The position numbers and the translations under genes are program-made. From the NCBI RefSeq assembly GCF_014639875.1, contig NZ_BMGD01000007.1, positions 50,686 to 114,685 of the forward strand: a stretch of 64,000 nt of DNA, in the 5' to 3' direction. This document shows, piece by piece, positions 18,114 through 25,987 of this stretch. Within the stretch, counting starts at the first letter, position 1. Each line of letters opens with the position of its first letter. A model generated the notes under the pieces. It was not told where the DNA came from. It ran no database searches and worked only from the letters and a program-made list of their open reading frames with translations. Source of the DNA: Blastomonas aquatica. Its GTDB lineage: Bacteria; Pseudomonadota; Alphaproteobacteria; Sphingomonadales; Sphingomonadaceae.

Positions 18114-19469
18114 ATGGCCAAGGATCGCAGTCCGGGTTTCAAACTGGGCATGACCGTGCTGATCGGCGCGCTGCTCGCGATCCCGCTGTTCATGGTGTAT
18201 GCGCTGGTCTGGGACCGGCAGACCCAGTCCGAAACCGCGCGCGCCAGCGTCGCCGAGGGCTGGGGCGGGCCGCAAATGCTGGCTGGCCCGGTGATGGTCG
18301 TTCCCTACCGCCAGCAGTCGGTCGAGACGGTGACCGAAAACGGCAGGGCGACGACCCGCGCTGTCACGATCGAGCGCGAGCTTTTCCTTGCCCCGGTGAA
18401 GAACGACGCTGCGGTCGATGTCAGCCCCGAACGGCGGGTCAAATCGATCTACGAGACCGTGGTCTACGAGGCCCGGATCAAGGGTGCCGCGCGTTTCGCA
18501 CTGCCCGATGATCTCGCACGCTTCGGGGTTAGACCTGAAGAACTGCTGTTCGACCGCGCCGAAATCCGTATCGGTATATCGGATGCGCGCGGGCTGCTCG
18601 CGGACAACAGCATCAGCATCGGCGGAACGGCGCTGCCGCTGCGCCCCGGCAAGGGGCTGGGCGCGACCAACGGATCGGGCTTCTTCGCCTTTGCCGACTG
18701 GTCTGCCACGGCAGGCGCGCCGCTCGATGTCGGCTATCGCTTCGGGGTGCGCGGCAATGGCCAACTCACCCTGATCCCCGATGCCGAGGCAACGACATGG
18801 ACGGTCACCTCGGCCTGGCCGCACCCCAGCTTTGCTGGTCAGTTCCTGCCCAACAGCCGCTCGGTCACCGAGGCAGGGTTCACCGCGCGTTATGCGATCA
18901 GCAACCTCGCGCTCGGCCGCGCGATCGTCCAGTTGCCACAGCCGGGCGAGGCTGCACCCGGGCAAGGCGCGCAAGCGGCGCAGATCGACCTGATCGAGCC
19001 GGTCAATCTCTACAGCCAGGTCGACCGCGCAGTGAAATATGGCTTTCTGTTCATCGGCTTTACCTTCCTCGCGTTCCTGATGTTCGACATCATCGCGGGC
19101 GCGCGCGTTGCGGCGGCGGAATATCTGCTCACCGGCGCGGGGTTGATCCTGTTCTTCGTGCTGCTGCTCGCCTTTGCCGAGATCATCGGCTTTACGCTCG
19201 CCTATCTGGCGGCATCCGCTGCGATCATCGGCCTGATCAGTACCTATAGCGCTGCGGTGCTGGGCAGTGCCAAACGCGCAGGGTTTATCGGCGGGCTGCT
19301 ACTCGGGCTGTATGCCTTGCTCTACGTGCTGCTCAACCTCGAGGCCTATTCGCTGATCATCGGCTCGTTGCTACTGTTCGTGGCGCTGGCGGCGGTGATG
19401 TATGTGACCCGCAAGGTCGACTGGTCGGGGCTGGGCAAGCGCGACGAACCAGTGGAGCTGACGGCCTAG
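18114..19469 (+). CDS. creD: Inner membrane protein CreD
   Basis: This 451-residue member of the CreD family has one N-terminal membrane helix (about residues 12-34), a large periplasmic beta-rich domain, and a C-terminal cluster of about five helices from residue 300 ('YGFLFIGFTFLAFLMFDIIA' onward). In enterobacteria creD belongs to the CreBC regulon and affects envelope integrity and colicin or beta-lactam tolerance. Here there is no creBC nearby, as is usual in sphingomonads. The ATG has a GAGGA Shine-Dalgarno. Confidence 0.88.
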   Translation: MAKDRSPGFKLGMTVLIGALLAIPLFMVYALVWDRQTQSETARASVAEGWGGPQMLAGPVMVVPYRQQSVETVTENGRATTRAVTIERELFLAPVKNDAAVDVSPERRVKSIYETVVYEARIKGAARFALPDDLARFGVRPEELLFDRAEIRIGISDARGLLADNSISIGGTALPLRPGKGLGATNGSGFFAFADWSATAGAPLDVGYRFGVRGNGQLTLIPDAEATTWTVTSAWPHPSFAGQFLPNSRSVTEAGFTARYAISNLALGRAIVQLPQPGEAAPGQGAQAAQIDLIEPVNLYSQVDRAVKYGFLFIGFTFLAFLMFDIIAGARVAAAEYLLTGAGLILFFVLLLAFAEIIGFTLAYLAASAAIIGLISTYSAAVLGSAKRAGFIGGLLLGLYALLYVLLNLEAYSLIIGSLLLFVALAAVMYVTRKVDWSGLGKRDEPVELTA

Positions 19470-19499
19470 GGGCTTGCCGCGCGCGTAAAGCCGTTCATA

Positions 19500-19529
19500 G
19501 TGCATCCAAACAATAATGTGAGGATGCAC
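19500..19529 (+). promoter_or_regulatory. Inverted repeat over the acyl-CoA dehydrogenase ribosome binding site
   Basis: GTGCATCC (19500-19507) and GGATGCAC (19522-19529) are perfect 8-bp arms around a 14-nt AT-rich spacer. They end 2 nt before the ATG at 19532. The right arm overlaps the Shine-Dalgarno GAGGA, so the element could be a protein operator or an RNA hairpin that masks the RBS. Confidence 0.45.
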
Positions 19530-19531
19530 CT

Positions 19532-20818
19532 ATGGATTTTGCGCTGCCGGCGGAGCTGACCGCCTATCTGGCCGAGCTTGATGCGTTTATCGACGCCGAG
19601 ATCAAACCGCTCGAGCAGGCGGACGACAACATCCGCTTTTTCGATCATCGCCGCGAATGGGCGCGCACCGATTTCGACGCAGGCGGCCTGCCCGCGCACG
19701 ACTGGGAAGAGCTGCTGCGCGAGGCGCAGCGCCGCGCCGACGCTGCCGGGCACTGGCGCTTCTCGGCACCAAAAAAATACGGCGGCAAGGATGGTTCGAA
19801 CCTGTGGATGGCGTTGATCCGCGAGCATTTCGCCGCCAAGGGGCTGGGACTGCACAACGATCTGCAGAACGAGCATTCGATCGTCGGCAACTTCCCGTTC
19901 GTCGCGATGTTCGAGGAATTCGGCACTGAGCAACAGAAGCAGGAGTTCATCCTCGGCGGGTTCGATCGGATCCGGATCACCGCGTTCGGCCTGACCGAAC
20001 CCGACCACGGATCGGACGCGACGCATATGGAGACGCGCGCGGTGCGCGAGACCCGCGATGGCGTTGCTGGCTGGCGGATCGATGGCGAAAAGATGTGGAT
20101 CACCGGGATGCATGTCGCAACGCACTGCGCGCTGTTCGTGCGGACCAGCGGCGAGGATGGCGATGCTAAGGGGATTACCTGCCTGCTGGTTCCCACCGAG
20201 ACGCCGGGGCTGAAGATCGAGGAGTATCTGTGGACGTTCAACATGCCCACCGATCACCCGCGGCTGTCGTTCACCAACGTGTGGGTGCCAGAAACCGCGA
20301 TGCTGGGTGAGGAGGGCAGGGGGCTCGCGCTGGCGCAGAGCTTCGTCCACCAGAACCGCATCCGCCAGGCGGCGTCGTCCTTGGGCGCGGCGGTGTTCTG
20401 CATTGAGGAGAGCGTGAAGTACGCGCGAAAGCGCAAGCCGTTCGGCAAGGCGTTGTCGGAGAACCAGGGCATCCAGTTTCCCTTGGTCGAGCTTGCGACC
20501 CAGGCCGAGATGCTGCGCTGGATGATCTACAAGACCGCCTGGGACATGGACCGGCTGCCGCATAAAGCTATCGAGCGCGAAATCTCGGACAAGGTCAGCA
20601 TGTGCAACTATTGGGCGAACCGGTTGTGCTGCGAGGCTGCCGATCGCGCGATGCAGGTACACGGCGGCATCGGCTATTCGCGCCACACCCCATTCGAGCA
20701 CATCTACCGCCACCATCGCCGCTACCGGATCACTGAAGGATCCGAGGAGATCCAGATGCGCAAGGTCGGCGCGTATCTATTCGGCTATCTGGGGCCGAGG
20801 CGGGGGACGTTCGAGTGA
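19532..20818 (+). CDS. Acyl-CoA dehydrogenase
   Basis: This 428-residue FAD flavoprotein catalyses alpha,beta-dehydrogenation of an acyl-CoA. It shows the FAD/substrate motif 'ITAFGLTEPDHGSDATHMET' near residue 150, 'GWRIDGEKMWITGMHVATHC' near 180, and the C-terminal 'MQVHGGIGYSRHTPFEHIYR' with 'YRITEGSEEIQMRKVGAYLF'. Chain length and the extended N-terminal helix region fit the ACAD10/11-like or long-chain group. It is the last gene before the photosynthesis cluster and is separated from bchI by a long inverted repeat. Confidence 0.9.
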   Translation: MDFALPAELTAYLAELDAFIDAEIKPLEQADDNIRFFDHRREWARTDFDAGGLPAHDWEELLREAQRRADAAGHWRFSAPKKYGGKDGSNLWMALIREHFAAKGLGLHNDLQNEHSIVGNFPFVAMFEEFGTEQQKQEFILGGFDRIRITAFGLTEPDHGSDATHMETRAVRETRDGVAGWRIDGEKMWITGMHVATHCALFVRTSGEDGDAKGITCLLVPTETPGLKIEEYLWTFNMPTDHPRLSFTNVWVPETAMLGEEGRGLALAQSFVHQNRIRQAASSLGAAVFCIEESVKYARKRKPFGKALSENQGIQFPLVELATQAEMLRWMIYKTAWDMDRLPHKAIEREISDKVSMCNYWANRLCCEAADRAMQVHGGIGYSRHTPFEHIYRHHRRYRITEGSEEIQMRKVGAYLFGYLGPRRGTFE

Positions 20819-20824
20819 CTTTCT

Positions 20825-20990
20825 TAAATCCTCCCCCAGCTTGCTGGGGGAGGGGGACCGCCCGCGCAGCGGGTGGTGGAGGGGAAGCGGGATAGTGCTC
20901 CCGGTTGAACGGTGTGCCAGCCCGCCTCCCCTCCACCCCCGACCTGTGGTCGGCGGTCCCCCTCCCCGAGACAAGCTCGGGGAGGATTAA
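20825..20990. repeat. Long imperfect inverted repeat between acyl-CoA dehydrogenase gene and bchI
   Basis: A left arm (about 20825-20890, starting TAAATCCTCCCCCAGCTTG) and a right arm (about 20922-20990, ending CTCGGGGAGGATTA) are imperfect reverse complements of about 65 bp. Each arm contains a smaller CCTCCCC...GGGGAGG hairpin. The same small hairpin recurs after pufC (34644-34667), so this is a dispersed repeat family. It may end transcription coming from the upstream gene. Confidence 0.65.
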
Positions 20991-20997
20991 AACAGAC

Positions 20998-21015
20998 TGT
21001 CAACTTTTCCTGACA
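20998..21015. promoter_or_regulatory. PpsR/CrtJ-type site upstream of bchI (TGT-N12-ACA)
   Basis: TGTCAACTTTTCCTGACA matches the TGT-N12-ACA consensus bound by the redox/light repressor PpsR (CrtJ) in purple bacteria. It lies 41 bp before the bchI start codon, a usual place for repression of bch promoters. The match is to consensus only; no ppsR gene is in the window. Confidence 0.6.
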
Positions 21016-21056
21016 CTCCCGCTTGTCGCGGCGAACCAATCTGTTAGACCTCAATT

Positions 21057-22064
21057 ATGCCTTTTCCATTTTCCGCCATCGTCGGCCAGGACGAAATGAA
21101 ACGTGCGCTGCTGATCTCTGCAGTCGATCCCAGGATCGGCGGGGTGATGGTGTTTGGCGATCGCGGCACGGGCAAGTCCACCGCCGCGCGCGCTCTCTCG
21201 GCGCTGCTGCCGCCGATGCTGGCGATCGCCGGCTGCCGATACAATTGCGCGCCCGAAGAAGCACATCGCTGCCCTGACAAATGCTCCGAAACGAAGGGCG
21301 CAAAAGCCGCCAAGGTGCCGGTACCGTTCGTCGATCTGCCGCTGGGCGCGACCGAGGACCGAGTGCTCGGCGCGCTCGACCTGGAACGCGCGCTGGGGCG
21401 CGGCGAAAAGGCGTTCGAGCCCGGGTTGCTCGCGCGCGCGCATCGCGGATACCTTTATATTGACGAGATAAACCTGCTCGAGGACCATCTGGTCGACCTG
21501 CTGCTCGATGTCGCCGCCTCGGGCGAGAATCTGGTCGAGCGCGAGGGGCTGTCGGTACGGCACCCGGCGCGTTTCGTGCTGATCGGCAGCGGCAACCCCG
21601 AGGAGGGCGAGCTGCGTCCGCAATTGCTCGACCGGTTCGGGCTGTCGGTCGAGGTCAAGACGCCGCAGGATATTGAACAACGCATTGAAATCATGCGGCG
21701 GTGCGATGCGCTCGAACGCGACGGAGCGAATTTCATGGCAACCTGGGCCGATGCCGACGCCAAGATCGTCAGGCGCCTCGCCAAGGGCAAGAAGGCGCTG
21801 CCAAATGTTGCGATGCCTGAGGCAACGCTCACCGATGCCGCCACCTTGTGCATGGCCGTCGGCGCGGATGGCCTGCGCGGCGAACTCACGCTGATGCGTG
21901 CTGCGCGCGCCTATGCCGCGCTGGAAGGCGCGAAGTCTGCCGAGCGCAAGCACCTGCGCGCGGTCGCGCCGATGGCGCTGCGCCACCGGCTGCGCCGCGA
22001 CGTGCTCGACGAAACAGGATCGACGGTGCGGATCGACCGGGCGCTGACCGAGCTCTTCGGATGA
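21057..22064 (+). CDS. bchI: Magnesium chelatase subunit I (BchI)
   Basis: This 335-residue AAA+ ATPase subunit belongs to the Mg-chelatase that inserts Mg2+ into protoporphyrin IX, the committed step to bacteriochlorophyll. The start 'MPFPFSAIVGQDEMKRALLI' is typical. Walker A is 'GDRGTGKST' near residue 38, Walker B is 'GYLYIDEINLLEDHLVDLLL' near 137, and 'GSGNPEEGELRPQLLDRFGL' carries sensor residues. There is no clear Shine-Dalgarno before the ATG. It overlaps bchD by ATGA (22061-22064) and begins the bchIDO-crtF unit. Confidence 0.97.
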   Translation: MPFPFSAIVGQDEMKRALLISAVDPRIGGVMVFGDRGTGKSTAARALSALLPPMLAIAGCRYNCAPEEAHRCPDKCSETKGAKAAKVPVPFVDLPLGATEDRVLGALDLERALGRGEKAFEPGLLARAHRGYLYIDEINLLEDHLVDLLLDVAASGENLVEREGLSVRHPARFVLIGSGNPEEGELRPQLLDRFGLSVEVKTPQDIEQRIEIMRRCDALERDGANFMATWADADAKIVRRLAKGKKALPNVAMPEATLTDAATLCMAVGADGLRGELTLMRAARAYAALEGAKSAERKHLRAVAPMALRHRLRRDVLDETGSTVRIDRALTELFG

Positions 22065-23797
22065 GCGACGCGCTGCTGGCGGCCGAATTGCTCGCCGCCG
22101 CGCCTGCCCGGCTGGGCGGGATGTGGCTACGCGGGCAGGCTGCCGAGCGGGATGCGGTGCTGGCGTTTCTGGCGGAAGAATTTGCAGGCCTGCCGGTGCG
22201 CCGCCTGCCGGTGCATATCGACGAGGAACGGCTTTGCGGCGGCATCGATGTCGCCTCCAGCCTGTCGGCCGGACGCCGGATCGAACAGGCGGGACTGCTT
22301 GAGGAGGTCGCTGGCGGGTTGCTGATCGTGCCGATGGCCGAGCGGCTGGGTGGCATGGTCGCGGGGCGTATTGCGCAGGCGATGGATGCAGGCGCAGGCT
22401 TTGCGCTGGTGTTGATCGACGATGGCGGAGAGGAGGAAGTGCCGCCTGTTTCGCTGACCGAGCGGGTGGCGTTCTGGTGCGATTTTTCTGCAAACCCTGC
22501 TTCAACCGTCTCAGGTTCCGACCTCCCCCGCATTCCCGAGCGAAGTCGAGGGACGCGCGCGCTACCGGTTGCGAAAGGTCCCTCGACTTCGCTCGGGAAC
22601 ACGGAAGGGGGGTTAGAGCTAGCTAAAGCCGACCGCCAGACCCTCGCCAACATCACCCTCGCGCTCGGCATCGATTCCGCCCGCGCGATGCTGTTCGCGC
22701 AGTCTGCGCTCTGGCTTTCCGCACACATCGAAGACCGCGACGCCATCACCGACGACGACACCCAGTTCGTCGCCCGCACGGTGCTGGGCCCGCGCGCCAC
22801 CCGCATTCCGCAACAGGCCGAAGAGCCACCACCGCCTCCGCCCCCCGAAGGCGAGGATGAGCCACCGCCCGGGGATAATGACGGCGAAGACGAACAGCAC
22901 GATCCCGATCAGCTCGATGACCTGATTTTGGCATCGGTGCTGGCCTCGATTCCCAAGGATGTGCTCGCGCGGATCGGCGAGGGACGCTCGGCGCGGCGGG
23001 CAACCGGCGGTGGCGGGGCAGGGCGCAAGCGCGCCTCGCAGATGCGCGGACGGCCATTGGGCGCACGGCCCGGGCTGCCGCGCGGCGGCGCACGGCTGGC
23101 GCTGATCGATACGCTGCGCACTGCGGTACCCTGGCAGGAGATTCGCCGCCAGCAGGAGGGCGTGGACGCACCCAAAAGGCTGCGCATCCGCAAGGGAGAT
23201 TTGCGCATCCGGCGGTTCGAGGAACGCGCCGAGGCGCTGACGATCTTTGCTGTCGATGCGTCGGGCTCTTCGGCGCTGGCCCGGCTCGCAGAGGCCAAGG
23301 GCGCGGTCGAGCTGATGCTGGCGCAAAGCTATGTCAAACGCGCGCAGGTTGCGTTGATCGCGTTCCGGGGGACCAGCGCCGAACTGTTGCTTCCGCCGAC
23401 CCGCTCGCTCACCCGCGCCAAAAAGGTGCTCGGTGAACTTCCCGGCGGTGGTGGCACGCCGCTGGCGCTCGGGCTGTCGGCAGCCGGTGAGCTTGCCGAG
23501 ACTCAGGCCGCACGCGGTCGGACGCCGTTCGTCGCGCTGCTGACCGACGGCAAGGGCAACATCGACAAGAACGGCCAGCCCGGGCGCGCGCAGGCAGGCG
23601 AGGATGCGCTGGCTGCGGCAAAGCGCTTTGCCCAGTCGGGAACACAGGCCGTGGTGATCGATATCTCCGCCCGGCCGCAGCCCGAAGCCGCAGCGATTGC
23701 AGCAGCGATGCGTGCGCGCTATCTGGCGCTGCCGCGTGCCGATGCGCGCGGGGTCGAGCGCGCGGTGTCCGCGCTGCAATTCGGGAAAAGCACATGA
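22061..23797 (+). CDS. bchD: Magnesium chelatase subunit D (BchD), with in-frame repeat insertion
   Basis: This 578-residue AAA+/VWA subunit of Mg-chelatase has an N-terminal AAA-like domain, a Pro-rich then acidic linker ('EPPPPPPPEGEDEPPPGDND', about residues 253-272) and a C-terminal integrin-I domain with the MIDAS sequence 'FAVDASGSSALA' near residue 398. The start at 22061 overlaps the bchI stop. Residues about 158-180 are encoded by a dispersed palindrome (22533-22599), which adds a Ser/Arg/Pro-rich loop but keeps the frame open. The protein is therefore probably functional. It overlaps bchO by 4 bp. Confidence 0.95.
   Translation: MSDALLAAELLAAAPARLGGMWLRGQAAERDAVLAFLAEEFAGLPVRRLPVHIDEERLCGGIDVASSLSAGRRIEQAGLLEEVAGGLLIVPMAERLGGMVAGRIAQAMDAGAGFALVLIDDGGEEEVPPVSLTERVAFWCDFSANPASTVSGSDLPRIPERSRGTRALPVAKGPSTSLGNTEGGLELAKADRQTLANITLALGIDSARAMLFAQSALWLSAHIEDRDAITDDDTQFVARTVLGPRATRIPQQAEEPPPPPPPEGEDEPPPGDNDGEDEQHDPDQLDDLILASVLASIPKDVLARIGEGRSARRATGGGGAGRKRASQMRGRPLGARPGLPRGGARLALIDTLRTAVPWQEIRRQQEGVDAPKRLRIRKGDLRIRRFEERAEALTIFAVDASGSSALARLAEAKGAVELMLAQSYVKRAQVALIAFRGTSAELLLPPTRSLTRAKKVLGELPGGGGTPLALGLSAAGELAETQAARGRTPFVALLTDGKGNIDKNGQPGRAQAGEDALAAAKRFAQSGTQAVVIDISARPQPEAAAIAAAMRARYLALPRADARGVERAVSALQFGKST
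22533..22599. repeat. Palindromic repeat inserted in the bchD coding sequence
   Basis: Two perfect 22-bp arms (22533-22554 and 22578-22599) are reverse complements around a 23-bp spacer. The inner core of each arm contains CGAGCGAAGTCGAGGGAC or its complement. Weaker C-rich/G-rich complementarity extends a few bases outward on both sides. It translates in frame as 'IPERSRGTRALPVAKGPS' and a few more residues. A translated extragenic-type repeat inside a conserved enzyme gene is unusual. Confidence 0.85.
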
Positions 23798-24693
23798 GTT
23801 CGGTACGCTGGGAGGTTGACGGGCACGACTGGCCCAACCGCGAACATAGCCGCTTCGTGCGCGCAGGAACGCTCGACTGGCACGTCCAGGTCGCCGGACC
23901 CGACCGCCCGGATGCACCGGTGCTGCTGCTGATTCACGGCACGGGCGCGGCGACTCACAGCTGGCGCGACGTGCTTCCGCTGCTCGCGCAACATTACACC
24001 GTGATCGCGCCAGACATGCCCGGCCATGGCTTTACCCGCGGGCGTATCGCGGGCGGGCAGAGCCTGCCGGGGATGGCCAGGGCGCTGGGCGAACTGCTGG
24101 GCAAGCTGGGCTATGCTGCACCCTCGGTGATTGTCGGTCATTCGGCTGGCGCGGCCATCGGCATCAGGCTGGTCATCGATCTGGGAATCGACGCGCCGAT
24201 CATTGGCCTGAACCCGGCATTGCTGCCGTTTCCGGGGCTGGCTGCACGGCTGTTTCCGGCGATGGCGCGGGCGCTGTTCGTCAATCCGTTCACCGCGATG
24301 ATCTTCGCGCAGATCGCCAGCAGCCAGAGCGAGGTCGGCAAATTTCTCAAGAAATCGACGGGTTCACGGATCGATTCGCGCGGTGTCGAGCTTTATCACC
24401 GGCTGTTCCGCACATCGGACCATTGCGCCGGTGCCATCGGCATGATGGCCAACTGGGACCTGGAAACGCTCGCCGCAGACCTGCCCAGCGTCGCGGCACG
24501 TTCCCTGCTGGTGCACGGCGCACGCGACAGCGCGATTCCCCTCGACTCGATCGAACGGGCCGGCCAGATGATGCCGCATGCAGACGTCATCACTCTGGCT
24601 GATCTGGGTCATCTGGCGCACGAGGAGGCTCCCGAGCAGGTTTGCGCGCTGATCCTCGAATTTGCCGCACACACGTCCGCCGTGGCGGCCTGA
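23794..24693 (+). CDS. bchO: Alpha/beta hydrolase BchO
   Basis: This 299-residue protein of the alpha/beta hydrolase fold is found next to bchI and bchD in nearly all purple-bacterial photosynthesis clusters. It shows the oxyanion region 'LLLIHGTGAATHSWRD' near residue 46, the nucleophile elbow 'VIVGHSAGAAIGIRLV' with Ser near 115, and a C-terminal His in 'LGHLAHEEAPEQV'. Its exact role in Mg-porphyrin metabolism is not settled; it is linked by context to Mg chelation. It overlaps bchD by ATGA, and crtF starts 14 bp after its stop. Confidence 0.93.
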   Translation: MSSVRWEVDGHDWPNREHSRFVRAGTLDWHVQVAGPDRPDAPVLLLIHGTGAATHSWRDVLPLLAQHYTVIAPDMPGHGFTRGRIAGGQSLPGMARALGELLGKLGYAAPSVIVGHSAGAAIGIRLVIDLGIDAPIIGLNPALLPFPGLAARLFPAMARALFVNPFTAMIFAQIASSQSEVGKFLKKSTGSRIDSRGVELYHRLFRTSDHCAGAIGMMANWDLETLAADLPSVAARSLLVHGARDSAIPLDSIERAGQMMPHADVITLADLGHLAHEEAPEQVCALILEFAAHTSAVAA

Positions 24694-24706
24694 TGGCGGC
24701 GGATTG

Positions 24707-25819
24707 ATGACAACAGGATTCAGGCAGCGCTGGGTCGGCTGGCGCAACGGCATCATCTCGAACCCCGCGTTCCAGTCCTGGGCATCCCGATTCGCGCTCA
24801 CCCGCCCGGTCTCGCGTATCCGTGCAAAGCGGTTGTTCGATATCATCGCCGGGTTCACTTATTCGCAGACACTGTATGCCTGTGTCGAAAGCGGCATCAT
24901 CTCACGGCTGGAACAGGGCGCGGCGCGATCGGCCGAGCTGGGCTCGCTGGCACGGCTCGATTCGCAGGCAACCAGGCGCTTGCTGCGCGCGGCAGCGGCA
25001 CTGGGGCTGATCGAGAGCGTGGGCGACGATCTGTGGATGCTGGGCGAGCAGGGCGTCGCTCTGGTCGGCAACCCGGGTGCCATCGCGATGATTCGTCACC
25101 ACCACCTGCTCTATGCTGATCTTGCCGATCCGCTGAGCCTGCTGCGCGGCGAACGCACCGAACCGGGGGCGCTGGCGGGGTACTGGCCTTATGCGCTGGG
25201 CGATGGCAGCGAGGGCGAGGATCAGGCTGCGGTTTCGCCGTATTCTCAGCTGATGTCCGCCTCGCAGCCGATGGTCGCCGATCAGGTGGTGCACGCCTGG
25301 CGATTCGACCGGTACAAGCGCATGCTCGATGTCGGCGGCGGTTCAGGCGCGTTCATCGCGGCGGTGGCCAAGGTCGCCCCCGCGCTCGACTTCGGGCTGT
25401 TCGATCTGCCTGCGGTAACCGCGATCGGCGCGCGCCTGTTGGGCGAGCAGGGCGTCAGGGTTAACGCCCACCCCGGCGATTTTCGCAACGATGCGATTCC
25501 CATCGGCTATGACCTGATCACCTTGATCCGAATCCTGCACGATCACGATGATGCGCTGGCGCAGGCGCTACTGGTCAAGGTTCGCGCCGCGCTTGCGCCC
25601 GGCGCCACGTTGCTGATTGCCGAGCCGATGGCCGGAACCAGCGGCGCAGAGGCGATGGCCGATGCCTATTTTGGCTTCTATCTGCTCGCGATGGGCTCGG
25701 GCAGGGCGCGCACCCCGCAGGAAATTGGCGCCATGCTGACAAAAGCAGGCTTTGCCTCCTGGCGCGAGCGGCCGACCGGTCTGCCGATCGTCACCCGCGT
25801 GATTTCCGCTACGGCCTGA
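24707..25819 (+). CDS. crtF: Hydroxyneurosporene/demethylspheroidene O-methyltransferase (CrtF)
   Basis: This 370-residue SAM-dependent O-methyltransferase methylates the C1 hydroxyl of acyclic carotenoids on the spheroidene/spirilloxanthin route. It has a dimerisation/winged-helix N-terminal half ('LDSQATRRLLRAAAALGLIE') and a SAM-binding motif 'RMLDVGGGSGAFIAAVAKVA' near residue 205, followed by the catalytic-domain stretch 'LITLIRILHDHDDALAQALL'. The ATG at 24707 is chosen because an upstream start would overlap bchO. The usual partners crtC and crtD are absent between bchO and crtF. Confidence 0.88.
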   Translation: MTTGFRQRWVGWRNGIISNPAFQSWASRFALTRPVSRIRAKRLFDIIAGFTYSQTLYACVESGIISRLEQGAARSAELGSLARLDSQATRRLLRAAAALGLIESVGDDLWMLGEQGVALVGNPGAIAMIRHHHLLYADLADPLSLLRGERTEPGALAGYWPYALGDGSEGEDQAAVSPYSQLMSASQPMVADQVVHAWRFDRYKRMLDVGGGSGAFIAAVAKVAPALDFGLFDLPAVTAIGARLLGEQGVRVNAHPGDFRNDAIPIGYDLITLIRILHDHDDALAQALLVKVRAALAPGATLLIAEPMAGTSGAEAMADAYFGFYLLAMGSGRARTPQEIGAMLTKAGFASWRERPTGLPIVTRVISATA

Positions 25820-25883
25820 GCGGGCCGCCACCTGCGATCCGGCCCCTGGTGTCAGAGTGTCCAAAAACAAATGCACCTGAATG

Positions 25884-25901
25884 TGTAAACCTACATTGAC
25901 A
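25884..25901. promoter_or_regulatory. PpsR/CrtJ-type site upstream of bchC (TGT-N12-ACA)
   Basis: TGTAAACCTACATTGACA fits TGT-N12-ACA, and the symmetry extends one base on each side (GTGT...ACAC region). Its right end is the TTGACA of the predicted bchC promoter, so a bound repressor would block RNA polymerase. Established PpsR/CrtJ sites in other purple bacteria are placed the same way. Confidence 0.7.
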
Positions 25902-25923
25902 CTATGGGGAGTTAAGTTAAGAT
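25896..25923 (+). promoter_or_regulatory. Sigma-70-type promoter of the bchCXYZ-puf unit
   Basis: A perfect -35 box TTGACA (25896-25901) is followed after 16 bp by TAAGAT (25918-25923, four of six bases of the -10 consensus). The start codon of bchC lies about 65 bp downstream. The promoter overlaps the PpsR-type site, indicating light/oxygen control of bchC and, by read-through, of bchXYZ and pufBALMC. Confidence 0.6.
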
Positions 25924-25987
25924 GACACCATGTTCAGGGGTCTCGTAAGCGGCTCCTGCAAAGGCTCAAAACAAGGGGAGCGTTCTC

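Noticed and set aside
19466..20716. Minus-strand open frame of 416 codons
   Set aside because: It is antisense to the acyl-CoA dehydrogenase gene, with the composition of a shadow frame.
22061..23797. bchD as a pseudogene broken by a repeat
   Set aside because: The insertion keeps the frame, and the AAA-like, linker and MIDAS regions are intact.
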